Assembly (NCBI RefSeq): GCF_014190805.1
Contig: NZ_JACHVQ010000001.1
Span: 1,116,001-1,180,000, forward strand
Reading direction: 5' to 3'
Length of the DNA stretch: 64,000 nt
From: Flexivirga oryzae
GTDB taxonomy: Bacteria > Actinomycetota > Actinomycetes > Actinomycetales > Dermatophilaceae
Shown here: positions 49,694 through 58,327 of the stretch, piece after piece
Layout: each line of letters begins with the position of its first letter
Numbering within the stretch: position 1 is the stretch's first letter
Translations under genes and position numbers: made by a program
The notes under the pieces: model-generated
Told to the model about the DNA's origin: nothing
Databases searched by the model: none
What the model saw: the letters and a program-made list of their open reading frames with translations, nothing else

Positions 49694-50287
49694 ATGACAC
49701 ACACAGGGGATCCGTCGAACAACCCTCCGCCGCCCGCGCCGGGCGCTCCGGAGGGTCATCAGTTGCCCGGGCGGGGTGCGCCGTTGCCGGGCTCCGCAGC
49801 TCCGCGACCGGCCGGTGGGGCACCGTTGCCCGGTCAGGGGACGCCGGCTCCCGCGCCGTTGCCGCAGCAACCGCAGCAGCCGCAGGGTTTCCAGCAGGGC
49901 GCTCAACCGGGCGGATTCGGGCCGGAGGGGACGATCGCGTTCACCCTGCAGGGGAGCGTGCTGACCTCGAACATGCTCACCCCGAAGGTCTTGATCGACG
50001 GTTATCCGGTGCCCGCCTCCTACGGTCTCAACCGGCTCCCGGTGCCCGCGGGCCGGCACATCGTCAGTGCCGAAGCGACCTGGATCGTGAAGTACGGCCA
50101 GGCGTCCTACGAGGTGGACGTGCCGCCCGGACAGACCGTGCCGGTGTTCTACGTCGCGCCGATGGTGCAGTTCATGAAGGGCCGGATGGGTCCGACGAAG
50201 CAGAAGCGGCCGGGAGTGTGGTTCTTCGTCGTCCTGCTCGTGGTCATCATCGCCGTCGCCGTGATCGCGGTGGTCGCCGGCTCCTGA
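49694..50287 (+). CDS. Pro/Gly-rich protein with C-terminal membrane anchor
   Basis: A 197-residue protein of unknown function. Residues 1-75 are rich in Pro, Gly and Gln with repeats such as RGAPLPG and GGAPLPGQG. A small globular part (residues ~78-165) resembles a beta-sandwich (VLIDGYPVPASYGLNRLPVP; AGRHIVSAEATWIV). It ends with one hydrophobic segment (FFVVLLVVIIAVAVIAVVAG) and no charged tail. The N-terminal bulk is probably cytoplasmic. I do not recognise a family. Confidence 0.72.
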   Translation: MTHTGDPSNNPPPPAPGAPEGHQLPGRGAPLPGSAAPRPAGGAPLPGQGTPAPAPLPQQPQQPQGFQQGAQPGGFGPEGTIAFTLQGSVLTSNMLTPKVLIDGYPVPASYGLNRLPVPAGRHIVSAEATWIVKYGQASYEVDVPPGQTVPVFYVAPMVQFMKGRMGPTKQKRPGVWFFVVLLVVIIAVAVIAVVAGS

Positions 50288-50293
50288 CCCCGT

Positions 50294-51283
50294 TCAGCGC
50301 AGCGGTTGCGCCATCGCGTCATACAGGATCCGCGAGACGCCGTTGACGGTGTCGAGCGCGTAGTCGCTCTCGACCATGTAGTCGCTGTTGTACGGCGCCC
50401 TGGTCAGGATGACGGCCGTGTAATTGCGGCCGTTGCCGCTGATGTGACCGAGCGAGTTGGCGCGGTACCCGTCGCTGCGGCTGCCCCAACCGTTCTTGGT
50501 GTGCCACTCGAGGTTCGCCGGCAGTGGCGGCACGCAGACCCCCCAGCGTTGACTCGGAATAACCTGTGCCATCAGGCTTTTCAAGTAGTCGCGGTTGGCC
50601 GTGGTGATCACTGAGTCTCCCCAGGTCACGCCGTTGAGGAGGGTGAGGAAGTCCTCGGCGGTGGTCGTCGAGTAGCCCCACCAGTCCGCCGCGCCGGCGG
50701 TCGTCCCGCCCTGTATGGCGGTGCTGGTGAGGCCGTAGAGCTTCGCGACGCGTTGCACGTTGGCGAGCCCGGCCCAGGTCAGCAGGGCGTTGGCTGCGTC
50801 GTTGTCGCTCTCGGTGATCATCGCCCGGGCCTGCGCGACCTGGGTGCTCGTCAGGGAGCTGCCCTGTTCCTGGCACCGGTGCAGCACGGTCGCCATGATC
50901 AGCACCTTCACCGTGCTGAGGGTTTGGTTGCGCCAGCCGCTGCGGTAGCCGAAGGTGCTGCGGTCGCGCCGGTCGTAAAGAGCCACTCCGAAGGTGCCGC
51001 GGCGGCTGCGCCGGTAGGCGTCGAGTTTCGCGGTCAGCTGCGCGGCGGTCCGCGGCGTATCGACGGTCGGGGTGGCGGTCGGGGTCACGGTCGGGGTGGC
51101 GGCCGTCGGCGTTGTGGTGCGGCTCGTGACTGCCTCGGTCGGTGATGGTACGGCAGTCGTGGCCGCGGCACCGTGGTGTCTGGCCGCCCGGGCCGCGCCG
51201 AGGGCGGAGGACCCGAGCACGACGATCCCGGTCGCGGCGAGGCCACCCGCGACCAGTCGGCGGTTCAGCTCGGGGTCGGCCAT
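50294..51283 (-). CDS. Class A beta-lactamase-fold serine hydrolase, copy 1
   Basis: A 329-residue exported protein. A twin-Arg/hydrophobic leader (LNRRLVAGGLAATG) and a Thr/Pro-rich linker (residues ~45-78) lead to a serine-hydrolase domain with SxxK (STVK, residues 123-126), SDN (159-161) and a late KNGWG box. The class A general-base segment ExxLN is not seen before STTTAEDF, so a peptidase/penicillin-binding activity is more likely than antibiotic hydrolysis. ATG at 51283 is used. The next upstream gene is a close paralogue. Confidence 0.85.
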   Translation of the reverse strand: MADPELNRRLVAGGLAATGIVVLGSSALGAARAARHHGAAATTAVPSPTEAVTSRTTTPTAATPTVTPTATPTVDTPRTAAQLTAKLDAYRRSRRGTFGVALYDRRDRSTFGYRSGWRNQTLSTVKVLIMATVLHRCQEQGSSLTSTQVAQARAMITESDNDAANALLTWAGLANVQRVAKLYGLTSTAIQGGTTAGAADWWGYSTTTAEDFLTLLNGVTWGDSVITTANRDYLKSLMAQVIPSQRWGVCVPPLPANLEWHTKNGWGSRSDGYRANSLGHISGNGRNYTAVILTRAPYNSDYMVESDYALDTVNGVSRILYDAMAQPLR

Positions 51284-51330
51284 GGTCGCGAGCCTAGGGG
51301 ATCTGCGCGCGCGCCGAGTCCCCGCGGGGC

Positions 51331-52194
51331 TCAGCGCAGCGGATGCGCCATGGCGGCATACAGGATCTTCGAGATCCCGTTGACGGTGTCGCGACCGTAG
51401 TAGTAGCCCTCCGGTGCCCGGCTGAGGATGACCGCGACGTAGTCGCGGCCGTTGCCGGAGATGTGCCCGACCGAGTTGAGCCGGTAGCCGCCGGTGCGCG
51501 GGCCCCAGCCGTTCTTGGTGTTCCAGGCGTTGCTGGTGGGCAGCGGTGGCGCGCAGACGCCCCATCGCTGCGTCGGCGTGACCTGTGCCATCAGGCGTTT
51601 GAGGTATTCGCGGTTGGCGACCGTGATCACCGAGGTACCCCAGATGACGTCGTGGATGAGCCGGAGCTGATCGCGGGCGGTGGTTGTCGAGTAACCCCAC
51701 CAGTTGCTCGCGCCGGCGGTGGTGCCGCCCTGTATGACGGTGCTCGTCAGGTCGTACAGGCCGGCGACGCGCCGGACGTTCGACACGCCGGCCCAGGTCA
51801 GCAGGGCGTTGGTCGCGTCGTTGTCGCTGCGGGTGATCATCGCGTACGCCTGCTCGGCCTGCGTCTTGGTGAGGTTCACCTTGCGCTCCTGGCAGCGGCG
51901 CAGCACAGTCGCCATGATGAGCACCTTGACGATGCTCAGCGTCTCGTTGCGCCACGTCGGGCGGTACTTGAACACCGAATAGTTGCGCCGGTCGTAGAGC
52001 CCGACGCTGAAGGTGCCTCCCCGACTACGTTGGTATGCCGTCAGTTTCGCGGTCAACTGCGCGCGGGTGAGCGTCGCCGCGTCCGCTGCCGGCGCGGCGA
52101 GCAACGACATACCGGCAGCCGCCAGTCCGCCGGTGACGAGCATTCGGCGGCCGACCCGCAGCTGTCCGTCCTCGGCCCGGTGCAGTGGTGTCAT
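51331..52194 (-). CDS. Class A beta-lactamase-fold serine hydrolase, copy 2
   Basis: A 287-residue paralogue of the preceding entry. The leader GRRMLVTGGLAAAG is twin-Arg-like and ends near ADAA. It keeps SIVK (87-90), SDN (123-125), GGTTAGASNWWGYSTTTA and TKNGWG, but lacks the Thr/Pro linker. The class A ExxLN segment is again absent. The pair is a tandem duplication that diverged mainly at the N-terminus. Cell-wall remodelling is a reasonable guess. Confidence 0.85.
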   Translation of the reverse strand: MTPLHRAEDGQLRVGRRMLVTGGLAAAGMSLLAAPAADAATLTRAQLTAKLTAYQRSRGGTFSVGLYDRRNYSVFKYRPTWRNETLSIVKVLIMATVLRRCQERKVNLTKTQAEQAYAMITRSDNDATNALLTWAGVSNVRRVAGLYDLTSTVIQGGTTAGASNWWGYSTTTARDQLRLIHDVIWGTSVITVANREYLKRLMAQVTPTQRWGVCAPPLPTSNAWNTKNGWGPRTGGYRLNSVGHISGNGRDYVAVILSRAPEGYYYGRDTVNGISKILYAAMAHPLR

Positions 52195-52265
52195 GGGAGC
52201 CTCCGTGTGCCTGCTTGGGTTCTTGCAGAATACGGGCGCACCGCCCCATGTGCGAGACTCGCGCG

Positions 52266-52823
52266 GTGACCGACGCCATCACCCCGACGTTCGAGGACGT
52301 CCCGTTGCGTGCCGGCCCCCTGGTGCTGCGCGCACCGGGCCCCGCCGACGTGCCCGCGATCGTGCGCGCGTGCCGCGATCCGCTGACGCAGCAATGGCTT
52401 CCGCTTCCGAACCCGTATGACGAGACGCACGCCCTCAGCTTCGTCACGGATCTGGCCCGCGCGACCTGGCGCAGCGGGCAGGGCATCGTGCGCGCGATCG
52501 AGTGGGATGGCGAGTTCGCCGGCATGATCGACCTGAAGAAGACCGACTGGGCGGGCCTGACCACCGAGATCGGGTACTGGGTCTCGCCGGATCACCGCGG
52601 GCGCGGTCTGGCCGGGAAGGCGGCGCGTCTGCTGGGCGACTGGGCGATGCTGCAGCACGGGATGGAACGGGTCGAGATCCGTGCGGCGACCGGCAACACC
52701 GGCTCGCGGCGTGCGGCGCTCGCGGCCGGCTATCGCGAGGAGGGCGTGCTGCGCTCCGCGGGGTACATCCACACGGGGCGGGTCGATCTGGTCGTTCTCG
52801 GCAAGGTGCGCGCGGATCTGTGA
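52266..52823 (+). CDS. GNAT-family N-acetyltransferase (RimJ/RimL-like)
   Basis: A 185-residue acetyltransferase. PLVLRAPGPADVPAIVRAC opens the fold, TTEIGYWVSPDHRGRGLAGKA near residue 100 holds the acetyl-CoA pyrophosphate loop, and NTGSRRAALAAGYREEGVLR is typical of the RimJ/RimL branch acting on protein N-termini or small amines. GTG at 52266 is used. It converges on the AlkB-like gene with no spacer. Confidence 0.87.
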   Translation: MTDAITPTFEDVPLRAGPLVLRAPGPADVPAIVRACRDPLTQQWLPLPNPYDETHALSFVTDLARATWRSGQGIVRAIEWDGEFAGMIDLKKTDWAGLTTEIGYWVSPDHRGRGLAGKAARLLGDWAMLQHGMERVEIRAATGNTGSRRAALAAGYREEGVLRSAGYIHTGRVDLVVLGKVRADL

Positions 52824-53459
52824 CTATCTGACGTCGTAGGGCCGGAACTGGATGCTGATGCGGGGCCCGACCGGCTTGCCGGTCTTGGGGATCGAGTGCT
52901 CCCAGGTCCGCTGCGCGGAGCCGCCCATGACGATCAGGTCGCCGTGGCCGAGGGTGTGCCGGATCGACGCACCGCCACCGAGCGGCCGCATCGCGAAGGT
53001 GCGCGGCTGACCGATCGAGACGATCGCGATCATGGTGTCCTGGGTGCTGGAGCGGCCGATGCGGTCCCCGTGCCAGGCGACCGAGTCGCGCCCGTCGCGG
53101 TAGAGACACATCCCGGCGGTGGTGAACGGCTCACCGAGCTCGTTGCGGTAGTGCGCCGACAGGGCCGAACGGGCCTGTGCCAGCACGGGATCGGGCAGCG
53201 TCTCGTGCTGGTGGTAGAAGCGCAGCAGCCGCGGGGTGTCGACCTCGCGGTCGTACATCTGCCGGCGTTCACCCTGCCAGTCGACGCCGGCGCTGCCGCC
53301 GAGTGTCAGCCGGCCGAAGAGTTCGTCGGCGCCGGTCAGCCATCCGGGTCGCAGGTCGAGCCACGCCCCGCGAGTGAGCGGGATGCGGCGGATCGCACCG
53401 GCGAGTGGTCGCAGGCCGACCTCGTCGACCTGGTCGAGCAACGAACCCTGGAGCGCCAT
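52824..53459 (-). CDS. AlkB-like 2-oxoglutarate/Fe(II) dioxygenase
   Basis: A 211-residue AlkB-type enzyme. The iron ligands are His and Asp in SVAWHGDRIG near residue 130 and His in RTWEHSIPK near 187. The 2-oxoglutarate-binding Arg lies in the C-terminal GPRISIQFRPY. Relatives remove methyl lesions from DNA or RNA. The start is ATG at 53459; GTG at 53465 is possible. Confidence 0.88.
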   Translation of the reverse strand: MALQGSLLDQVDEVGLRPLAGAIRRIPLTRGAWLDLRPGWLTGADELFGRLTLGGSAGVDWQGERRQMYDREVDTPRLLRFYHQHETLPDPVLAQARSALSAHYRNELGEPFTTAGMCLYRDGRDSVAWHGDRIGRSSTQDTMIAIVSIGQPRTFAMRPLGGGASIRHTLGHGDLIVMGGSAQRTWEHSIPKTGKPVGPRISIQFRPYDVR

Positions 53460-53498
53460 GTTCACGGCACCACAGTAGACATGTCTTCGAACAAATGT

Positions 53499-55049
53499 CT
53501 ACGGATCGGCGATCTCCAGCGCCGCACGCGCCGCGTGGTAGCCACCCAGGCCGCTGACGCCACCGCCGCGACGGGAACCCGCACCGGCCAACAGGATCGC
53601 CGGATCGCCGGTTGCGACACCCCAACGCTGCGCGGGGGAGTCCAGCGCTTCGTCGTCGGACGCCCACGGCCAGGAGAGTGGTCCGTGGAAGATGTTGCCG
53701 CCCGGCATGCGCAGCGCGTCCTGCAGGTCGCGGGTCGTCTTGGTCTCCACACACGGATCGCCGGCCGCGTCGGTGAGCAGCACGTCGTCGATCGGCTCGG
53801 CCAGCACGCTGGACAGTGAGTCGAGCACGGCGCGTTGCAGTCGTGCGCGTTCGTCGTCGCCGCCGTGGATCAGCCGGTCCGGTGTCTGCAGGGAGAAGAC
53901 CGTCAGCGTCTGAGCACCCGACTCCTGCAGCGCAGGGGAGAGGATGCTCGGATCGGTGAGCGAATGGCAGTAGATCTCGGCGGGCATCGGCGACGGGACC
54001 TCACCGGAAACCGCTTGCTGATAGGCGGTTTCGAGGCCCGAGTAGGTCTCGTTGATGTGGAACGTCCCGCCGAACGCGGCAGCCGGATCGATGCCCGCTT
54101 CGCGGAGTCGGGGCAAGCGGCGCAGCAGCAGGTTGACCTTCACCTGGGCACCCTCCGCCGGACCCGGTGTCCGGTCGCGGAGCCCGTCCAGCACTGCCGG
54201 CGCGGCCGCCCAGAGCACGATGTCCGAGTCCGCGACGACCTCGTCATCACGGTCCCGCCACCGCACGGTGCCGCCGTCGAGACCGGTCACCTCGCAGCCG
54301 GTGCGCAGCTCCGCCCCGGCGTCGCGGGCCGCACGTTCGAGCGCGCCGGAGACCTCGCCCATGCCGCCGACCGGCACGTCCCAGTCGCCGGTGCCGCCGC
54401 CGATCACGTGGTAGAGGAAGCAGATGTTCTGCTGCAGGTCGGCGCCGTGCGCCTGCGCGAAGGTGGAGATCAACCCGTCGGTGAGGATCACCCCGCGGAC
54501 CAGGTCGTCCCGGACGCTGGACTCGATGACCTCACCGAGCGGGCGGCGCAGGAAGTCGCGGACGATCGCCTCGTCGCCGATGGACTCGGCCACGTCGGAC
54601 TGCCGGGGCAGCGGCCCGGTGACGGTCGGCCAGAGCGCCTGCGCCATACGGCCGGCACGGGAGTAGAACTCCTCCCAGCCCGTCACGTCGCCGGCCGCGC
54701 CGACTGCCGCGAAAGAGGCCGCGGTCGCAGCCCGGTCGCCGTGGTCCACCAGCAACCCGTGGTCACCGCCCGGCACCGGCGTGTATGACGCGAACCGCCT
54801 GCGCTTCAAGGTGATCCGCAGGCCGAGGTCGTCGATGATCTGCTGCGGCAGCAGGCTCACCAGGTAGGAGTAGCGCGACAGTCGAGCGCCGGTCCCCGCG
54901 AATGCCTCCGCCGACACGGACGCGCCGCCGAGGTGATCCTGGCGTTCCAGCAACAGGACCGACCTGCCGGCCCTGGCCAGGTAAGCAGCCGCGGTGAGGC
55001 CGTTGTGGCCACCGCCGACGACGATGGCGTCATACCGAGTGCGTGACAT
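53499..55049 (-). CDS. CrtI/phytoene desaturase-like FAD-dependent oxidoreductase
   Basis: A 516-residue flavoprotein. The N-terminal dinucleotide-binding AIVVGGGHNGLTAAAYLARAG is at residues ~8-28, followed by LLLERQDHLGGAS. VPVGGMGEVSGALERAARDAG near 230 and the C-terminal PAILLAGAGSRRGGGVSGL match the phytoene desaturase/PYROXD2-like group. No other carotenoid gene is seen nearby, so carotenoid synthesis is not supported; the substrate is open. Confidence 0.85.
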   Translation of the reverse strand: MSRTRYDAIVVGGGHNGLTAAAYLARAGRSVLLLERQDHLGGASVSAEAFAGTGARLSRYSYLVSLLPQQIIDDLGLRITLKRRRFASYTPVPGGDHGLLVDHGDRAATAASFAAVGAAGDVTGWEEFYSRAGRMAQALWPTVTGPLPRQSDVAESIGDEAIVRDFLRRPLGEVIESSVRDDLVRGVILTDGLISTFAQAHGADLQQNICFLYHVIGGGTGDWDVPVGGMGEVSGALERAARDAGAELRTGCEVTGLDGGTVRWRDRDDEVVADSDIVLWAAAPAVLDGLRDRTPGPAEGAQVKVNLLLRRLPRLREAGIDPAAAFGGTFHINETYSGLETAYQQAVSGEVPSPMPAEIYCHSLTDPSILSPALQESGAQTLTVFSLQTPDRLIHGGDDERARLQRAVLDSLSSVLAEPIDDVLLTDAAGDPCVETKTTRDLQDALRMPGGNIFHGPLSWPWASDDEALDSPAQRWGVATGDPAILLAGAGSRRGGGVSGLGGYHAARAALEIADP

Positions 55050-55154
55050 GACCGCAGCGTATGCCCACGTAACTCGCTACTGTCGTCGGTTTCTCGCCGG
55101 TGTGCCGCGTGGCAGTGCGACGGCGCACCCGCCATCGGCGACAATGGACCGGTC

Positions 55155-55907
55155 ATGGCCACTTATCGCGACGTCGGCATCGTGCTGCGCACCCACAAGC
55201 TGGGGGAGACCGACCGCATCGTCACGATGCTCACGCGCGGTCGTGGCGAGATCCGTGCCGTCGCCAAGGGTGTGCGGCGCACCAAGTCCAAGTTCGGGGC
55301 CCGCCTCGAGCCCGGCATGATCGTCGATCTGCAGTGTTACGAGGGACGTTCGCTCGACACGGTCACCCAGGCGGAGATCATCGCCCCGTATGGCGAGCGC
55401 CTCACCCGCGACTACAGCGCGTTCACCGCGGCCACCGCGATGCTGGAGACCGCCGAGCGGCTCATCGAGGAGAGGGAGGCGGTGCCGCAGCAGTTCAACC
55501 TGCTCGCCGGTGGCCTGGCGTCCCTCGCCCACCGCGAGCACGACCCGGGACTGGTGCTCGACTCCTACCTGGTGCGCGCGGTCGCGATCGCCGGGTGGGC
55601 GCCCAGCTTCGTCGACTGCGCCGGGTGCGGCGCGACCGGTCCGCACCGGGCGTTCAACCTCGCATCCGGTGGCGCGGTCTGTTACTCGTGCCGCACACCG
55701 GGCAGCTCTGCGCCGCACCCGGAGACCTTCCTGCTGCTGGCCGCGCTGCTCACCGGCGACTGGGACACTGCCGACGCCAGCAGCCCCGGCGCGCGCAAGG
55801 AGGCCAGCGGGCTGGTCGCGGCCTACGTCCAGTGGCACCTGGAGCGCGGCGTGAGATCGTTGCGTCTCGTGGACCGCGCCCCTTCTTCCCTGGAACGCAC
55901 CCGATGA
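55155..55907 (+). CDS. recO: DNA repair protein RecO
   Basis: A 250-residue recombination mediator. The N-terminal OB-fold part begins YRDVGIVLRTHKLGETDRIV and continues GEIRAVAKGVRRTKSKFGARLEP. The central helices lead to a zinc-binding CAGCGA ... CYSCR near residues 155-180. RecO loads RecA with RecR. It overlaps uppS by ATGA. Confidence 0.95.
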   Translation: MATYRDVGIVLRTHKLGETDRIVTMLTRGRGEIRAVAKGVRRTKSKFGARLEPGMIVDLQCYEGRSLDTVTQAEIIAPYGERLTRDYSAFTAATAMLETAERLIEEREAVPQQFNLLAGGLASLAHREHDPGLVLDSYLVRAVAIAGWAPSFVDCAGCGATGPHRAFNLASGGAVCYSCRTPGSSAPHPETFLLLAALLTGDWDTADASSPGARKEASGLVAAYVQWHLERGVRSLRLVDRAPSSLERTR

Positions 55908-56683
55908 CCGACGTGCAGCGGCCGTTCCCGCACCCCAGCGGGGCGAAGCCTCCCGTCATACCCGCCGACCTGGTGCCGCAACACATCGCGATGGTCATGG
56001 ACGGCAACGGCCGCTGGGCCAACCAGCGCGGCCTGCCGCGCACCAAGGGTCACGAGGCGGGCGAGGCGCAGCTGATCGACGTCATTGCCGGCTGCATCGA
56101 GGCGGGCGTGAAAAACCTGTCGGCATACATGTTCTCGACCGAGAACTGGCGTCGCTCACCCGACGAGGTGCGCTTCCTGATGGGCTTCAACCGCGATGTC
56201 ATCCGCCGCCGGGTCGACCTGCTGCACTCGTGGGGTGTGCGCTGCCGGTGGTCCGGGCAGCGGCCGCGGCTGTGGCGCTCGGTGCTCAAGGAGTTGCGGC
56301 GCGCGGAGGAGATCACCGCGGGCAACACGGTGATGACGCTGCAGATGTGCGTCAACTACGGCGGCCGGGCCGAGATCGCCGACGCCACCCGCCGGATCGC
56401 CGAGCAGGTGCAGGCCGGCAAGCTCAAGCCGAACGCCATCAACGAGAAGACCATCGCCCGCAACCTCACCTGGCCGGACATGCCCGACGTCGACCTTTTC
56501 GTGCGGTCCTCGGGGGAGCAGCGCACCAGCAACTTCATGCTGTGGCAGTCCGCGTATGCCGAGCTGGTCTTCCTCGACACGCTGTGGCCGGACTTCGACC
56601 GGCTGGACCTGTGGCGCGCGATCCAGCTGTATGCCGAGCGCGACCGGCGTTTCGGCGGTGCCGTCGACGCCGCGAAGGCCTGA
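55904..56683 (+). CDS. uppS: Isoprenyl transferase (undecaprenyl/decaprenyl diphosphate synthase)
   Basis: A 259-residue cis-prenyltransferase for cell-wall lipid carrier synthesis. The diphosphate-binding start HIAMVMDGNGRWANQRGLPR is near residue 30. YMFSTENWRRSPDEV, CVNYGGRAEI and DLFVRSSGEQRTSNFMLWQS are all conserved. The chain is full length. Linkage recO-uppS is the actinobacterial norm. Confidence 0.96.
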   Translation: MTDVQRPFPHPSGAKPPVIPADLVPQHIAMVMDGNGRWANQRGLPRTKGHEAGEAQLIDVIAGCIEAGVKNLSAYMFSTENWRRSPDEVRFLMGFNRDVIRRRVDLLHSWGVRCRWSGQRPRLWRSVLKELRRAEEITAGNTVMTLQMCVNYGGRAEIADATRRIAEQVQAGKLKPNAINEKTIARNLTWPDMPDVDLFVRSSGEQRTSNFMLWQSAYAELVFLDTLWPDFDRLDLWRAIQLYAERDRRFGGAVDAAKA

Positions 56684-56690
56684 CCGGATC

Positions 56691-56769
56691 GACCGGCATA
56701 CCCCTGCATCGAGCGGCATACGGATCACGGTGCAATCCGCATGCCGCTCGTTCCGCCGGTATGCCGGTC
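56691..56769. terminator. Large palindrome between converging uppS and MFS genes
   Basis: Outer arms GACCGGCATACC (56691-56702) and GGTATGCCGGTC (56758-56769) are perfectly complementary. Inner arms CGAGCGGCATACGGAT (56710-56725) and its partner at 56735-56750 differ by one base. The structure fills nearly the whole gap between converging genes, so a bidirectional terminator is likely. Confidence 0.7.
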
Positions 56770-56771
56770 AA

Positions 56772-58187
56772 TCAGGTGGGAGCGCCTTCCTCGTGGTATG
56801 CCGGGAAGCGTCGCGGCACGACGAAGGCCAGCAGCAGGCAGGTCAGCACTGCGACGGCGAGCAGGCCGACGAACACCAGATGGGTCGATTCGTGCACCCG
56901 GAGCGGCTCGGGCAGGTGGCCGTGGGCGCGCATGCCCGCGTTGAACACCGCGCCGTAGGCGGCCGCTCCGAGGCTCTGCCCGAGGAACCGGGAGAACATC
57001 GTGCCGCCGGTGATCGTGCCGCGCTGCGACCAGCCGACGGTGTTCTGCAGGCCGACGATCAGCGGGGTGAACAGCAGTCCCATGCCGGCACCCATGACCG
57101 CGGTCCCGAGCACCGGCTGCCAGACCGCCGCGCCGGAGCCCAGGACGGACAGGATCACGCCGGCCACGGTGGCCAGGAGGGACCCGACGAGCGCGGTGTT
57201 GCGGAAACCGATACGCAGGTACAGCCGCGCCGAGTACGCCGAGGTGACCGGCCACGTCATACTCATCGTCGCCGCCACGAACCCGGCGGCGACCGGTGAC
57301 AGGCCGAGCACCTGCTGCCCCCAGTTGGGCAGGTAGACCGACAGCCCGATGACGATCATCCCGGCGGTCGCGGTGGCGGCGTAGGTGCCCACCGTGAGCC
57401 TGCGCGTCCACAGCCAGGTCGGCAGCATCGGCTCGGCGGCACGGCGTTCGACGAGCGCGGCGGCGACACCGGCGACGAGTGCCACGGCGAACGTGATGAT
57501 GCTGCCGGCGGAGTCCCAGGCCCAACTGCTGCCACCCTCCAGCAGCCCCAGGATGAGCAGACCCACCGACACCAGCACCAGGCTCGCGCCGGCGTAGTCG
57601 ATGCGATGCCGTGTCCGGACGACGTCCTCGTGCAGTCCGCGGATGATGAGCGCCAGTGCCAGCGCGCCGATCGGCAGGTTGATCAGGAAGATCCAGCGCC
57701 ACGAGGCGTATTCGGCGAAGATGCCGCCGACCGCCGGGGCAACCACCGCGGAGATGCCCCAGACGCTCGACAGGTAGCCCTGGACCCGGCCGCGCTCCTC
57801 GACCGTGTAGATGTCGCCGGCGACCGTGTTGACGGTGGCGCCGATCGATCCGGCGCCGAGACCCTGCAGGGCCCGGAAACCGATCAACGCCAGCATGTTC
57901 CACGATGCCGCGGACAGGGCGGAGCCGACGAGGAACACCACGACCCCGATCACCAGGATCGGCTTGCGCCCGTAGAGGTCGGCCAGCTTGCCGTAGATGG
58001 GGATCGTCACCGTCTGGGCGAGCAGGTAGACCGAGAACACCCAGCCCACTTCGCTGATCCCACCGAGGTCGCCGACGACCTGCGGTATGGCGGTCGCGAC
58101 GATCGTGGTGTCCATCGCGACCAGGGCCATGGTGAGGACGAGTGCGACGAGCACGGGTGTCCGGTGGTCTCGCCGCATGGATGGCAC
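56772..58187 (-). CDS. MFS transporter, DHA2 (EmrB/QacA) family
   Basis: A 471-residue exporter with about 14 hydrophobic segments. Segment 1 MALVAMDTTIVATAIPQVVG, motif A-like GKLADLYGRKP, RALQGLGAGSIGATVNTVAG and SSVWGISAVVAPAVGG (motif C region) are diagnostic. Multidrug or metabolite efflux by proton exchange is likely. ATG at 58187, with 58178 as an alternative. No adjacent regulator is apparent. Confidence 0.9.
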   Translation of the reverse strand: MPSMRRDHRTPVLVALVLTMALVAMDTTIVATAIPQVVGDLGGISEVGWVFSVYLLAQTVTIPIYGKLADLYGRKPILVIGVVVFLVGSALSAASWNMLALIGFRALQGLGAGSIGATVNTVAGDIYTVEERGRVQGYLSSVWGISAVVAPAVGGIFAEYASWRWIFLINLPIGALALALIIRGLHEDVVRTRHRIDYAGASLVLVSVGLLILGLLEGGSSWAWDSAGSIITFAVALVAGVAAALVERRAAEPMLPTWLWTRRLTVGTYAATATAGMIVIGLSVYLPNWGQQVLGLSPVAAGFVAATMSMTWPVTSAYSARLYLRIGFRNTALVGSLLATVAGVILSVLGSGAAVWQPVLGTAVMGAGMGLLFTPLIVGLQNTVGWSQRGTITGGTMFSRFLGQSLGAAAYGAVFNAGMRAHGHLPEPLRVHESTHLVFVGLLAVAVLTCLLLAFVVPRRFPAYHEEGAPT

Positions 58188-58217
58188 CCCGTCAGATAAC
58201 CACAGAACACTGGTTGG

Positions 58218-58259
58218 CCCATGCCGAAAGTGAGCAATAGCTCACCCCTGGCGTGGGAC
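58218..58259. repeat. 42-bp palindromic repeat, copy 1
   Basis: Begins CCCATGCC and ends GGCGTGGGAC, with GTGAGC/GCTCAC inside. The ends pair (CCCATGCC with GGCGTGGG, one G-T wobble). A second copy in the same orientation is at 59281-59322 (about 80% identical by eye). It lies upstream of the DUF559-type gene. Confidence 0.75.
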
Positions 58260-58327
58260 AAGCCGGTGGAGATCGGCTGTCCACAGGGCCTCGGCGGCAG
58301 TGGCTCGCGCTCGGGCAGGATCTGCGA

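Noticed and set aside
50294..52194. Beta-lactamase resistance genes
   Set aside because: The fold motifs are present, but the general-base segment of class A enzymes is not found, so resistance should not be claimed.
53499..55049. Carotenoid biosynthesis locus
   Set aside because: Only one CrtI-like flavoprotein is present; no crtB, crtE or cyclase genes lie near it, and the family includes non-carotenoid enzymes.
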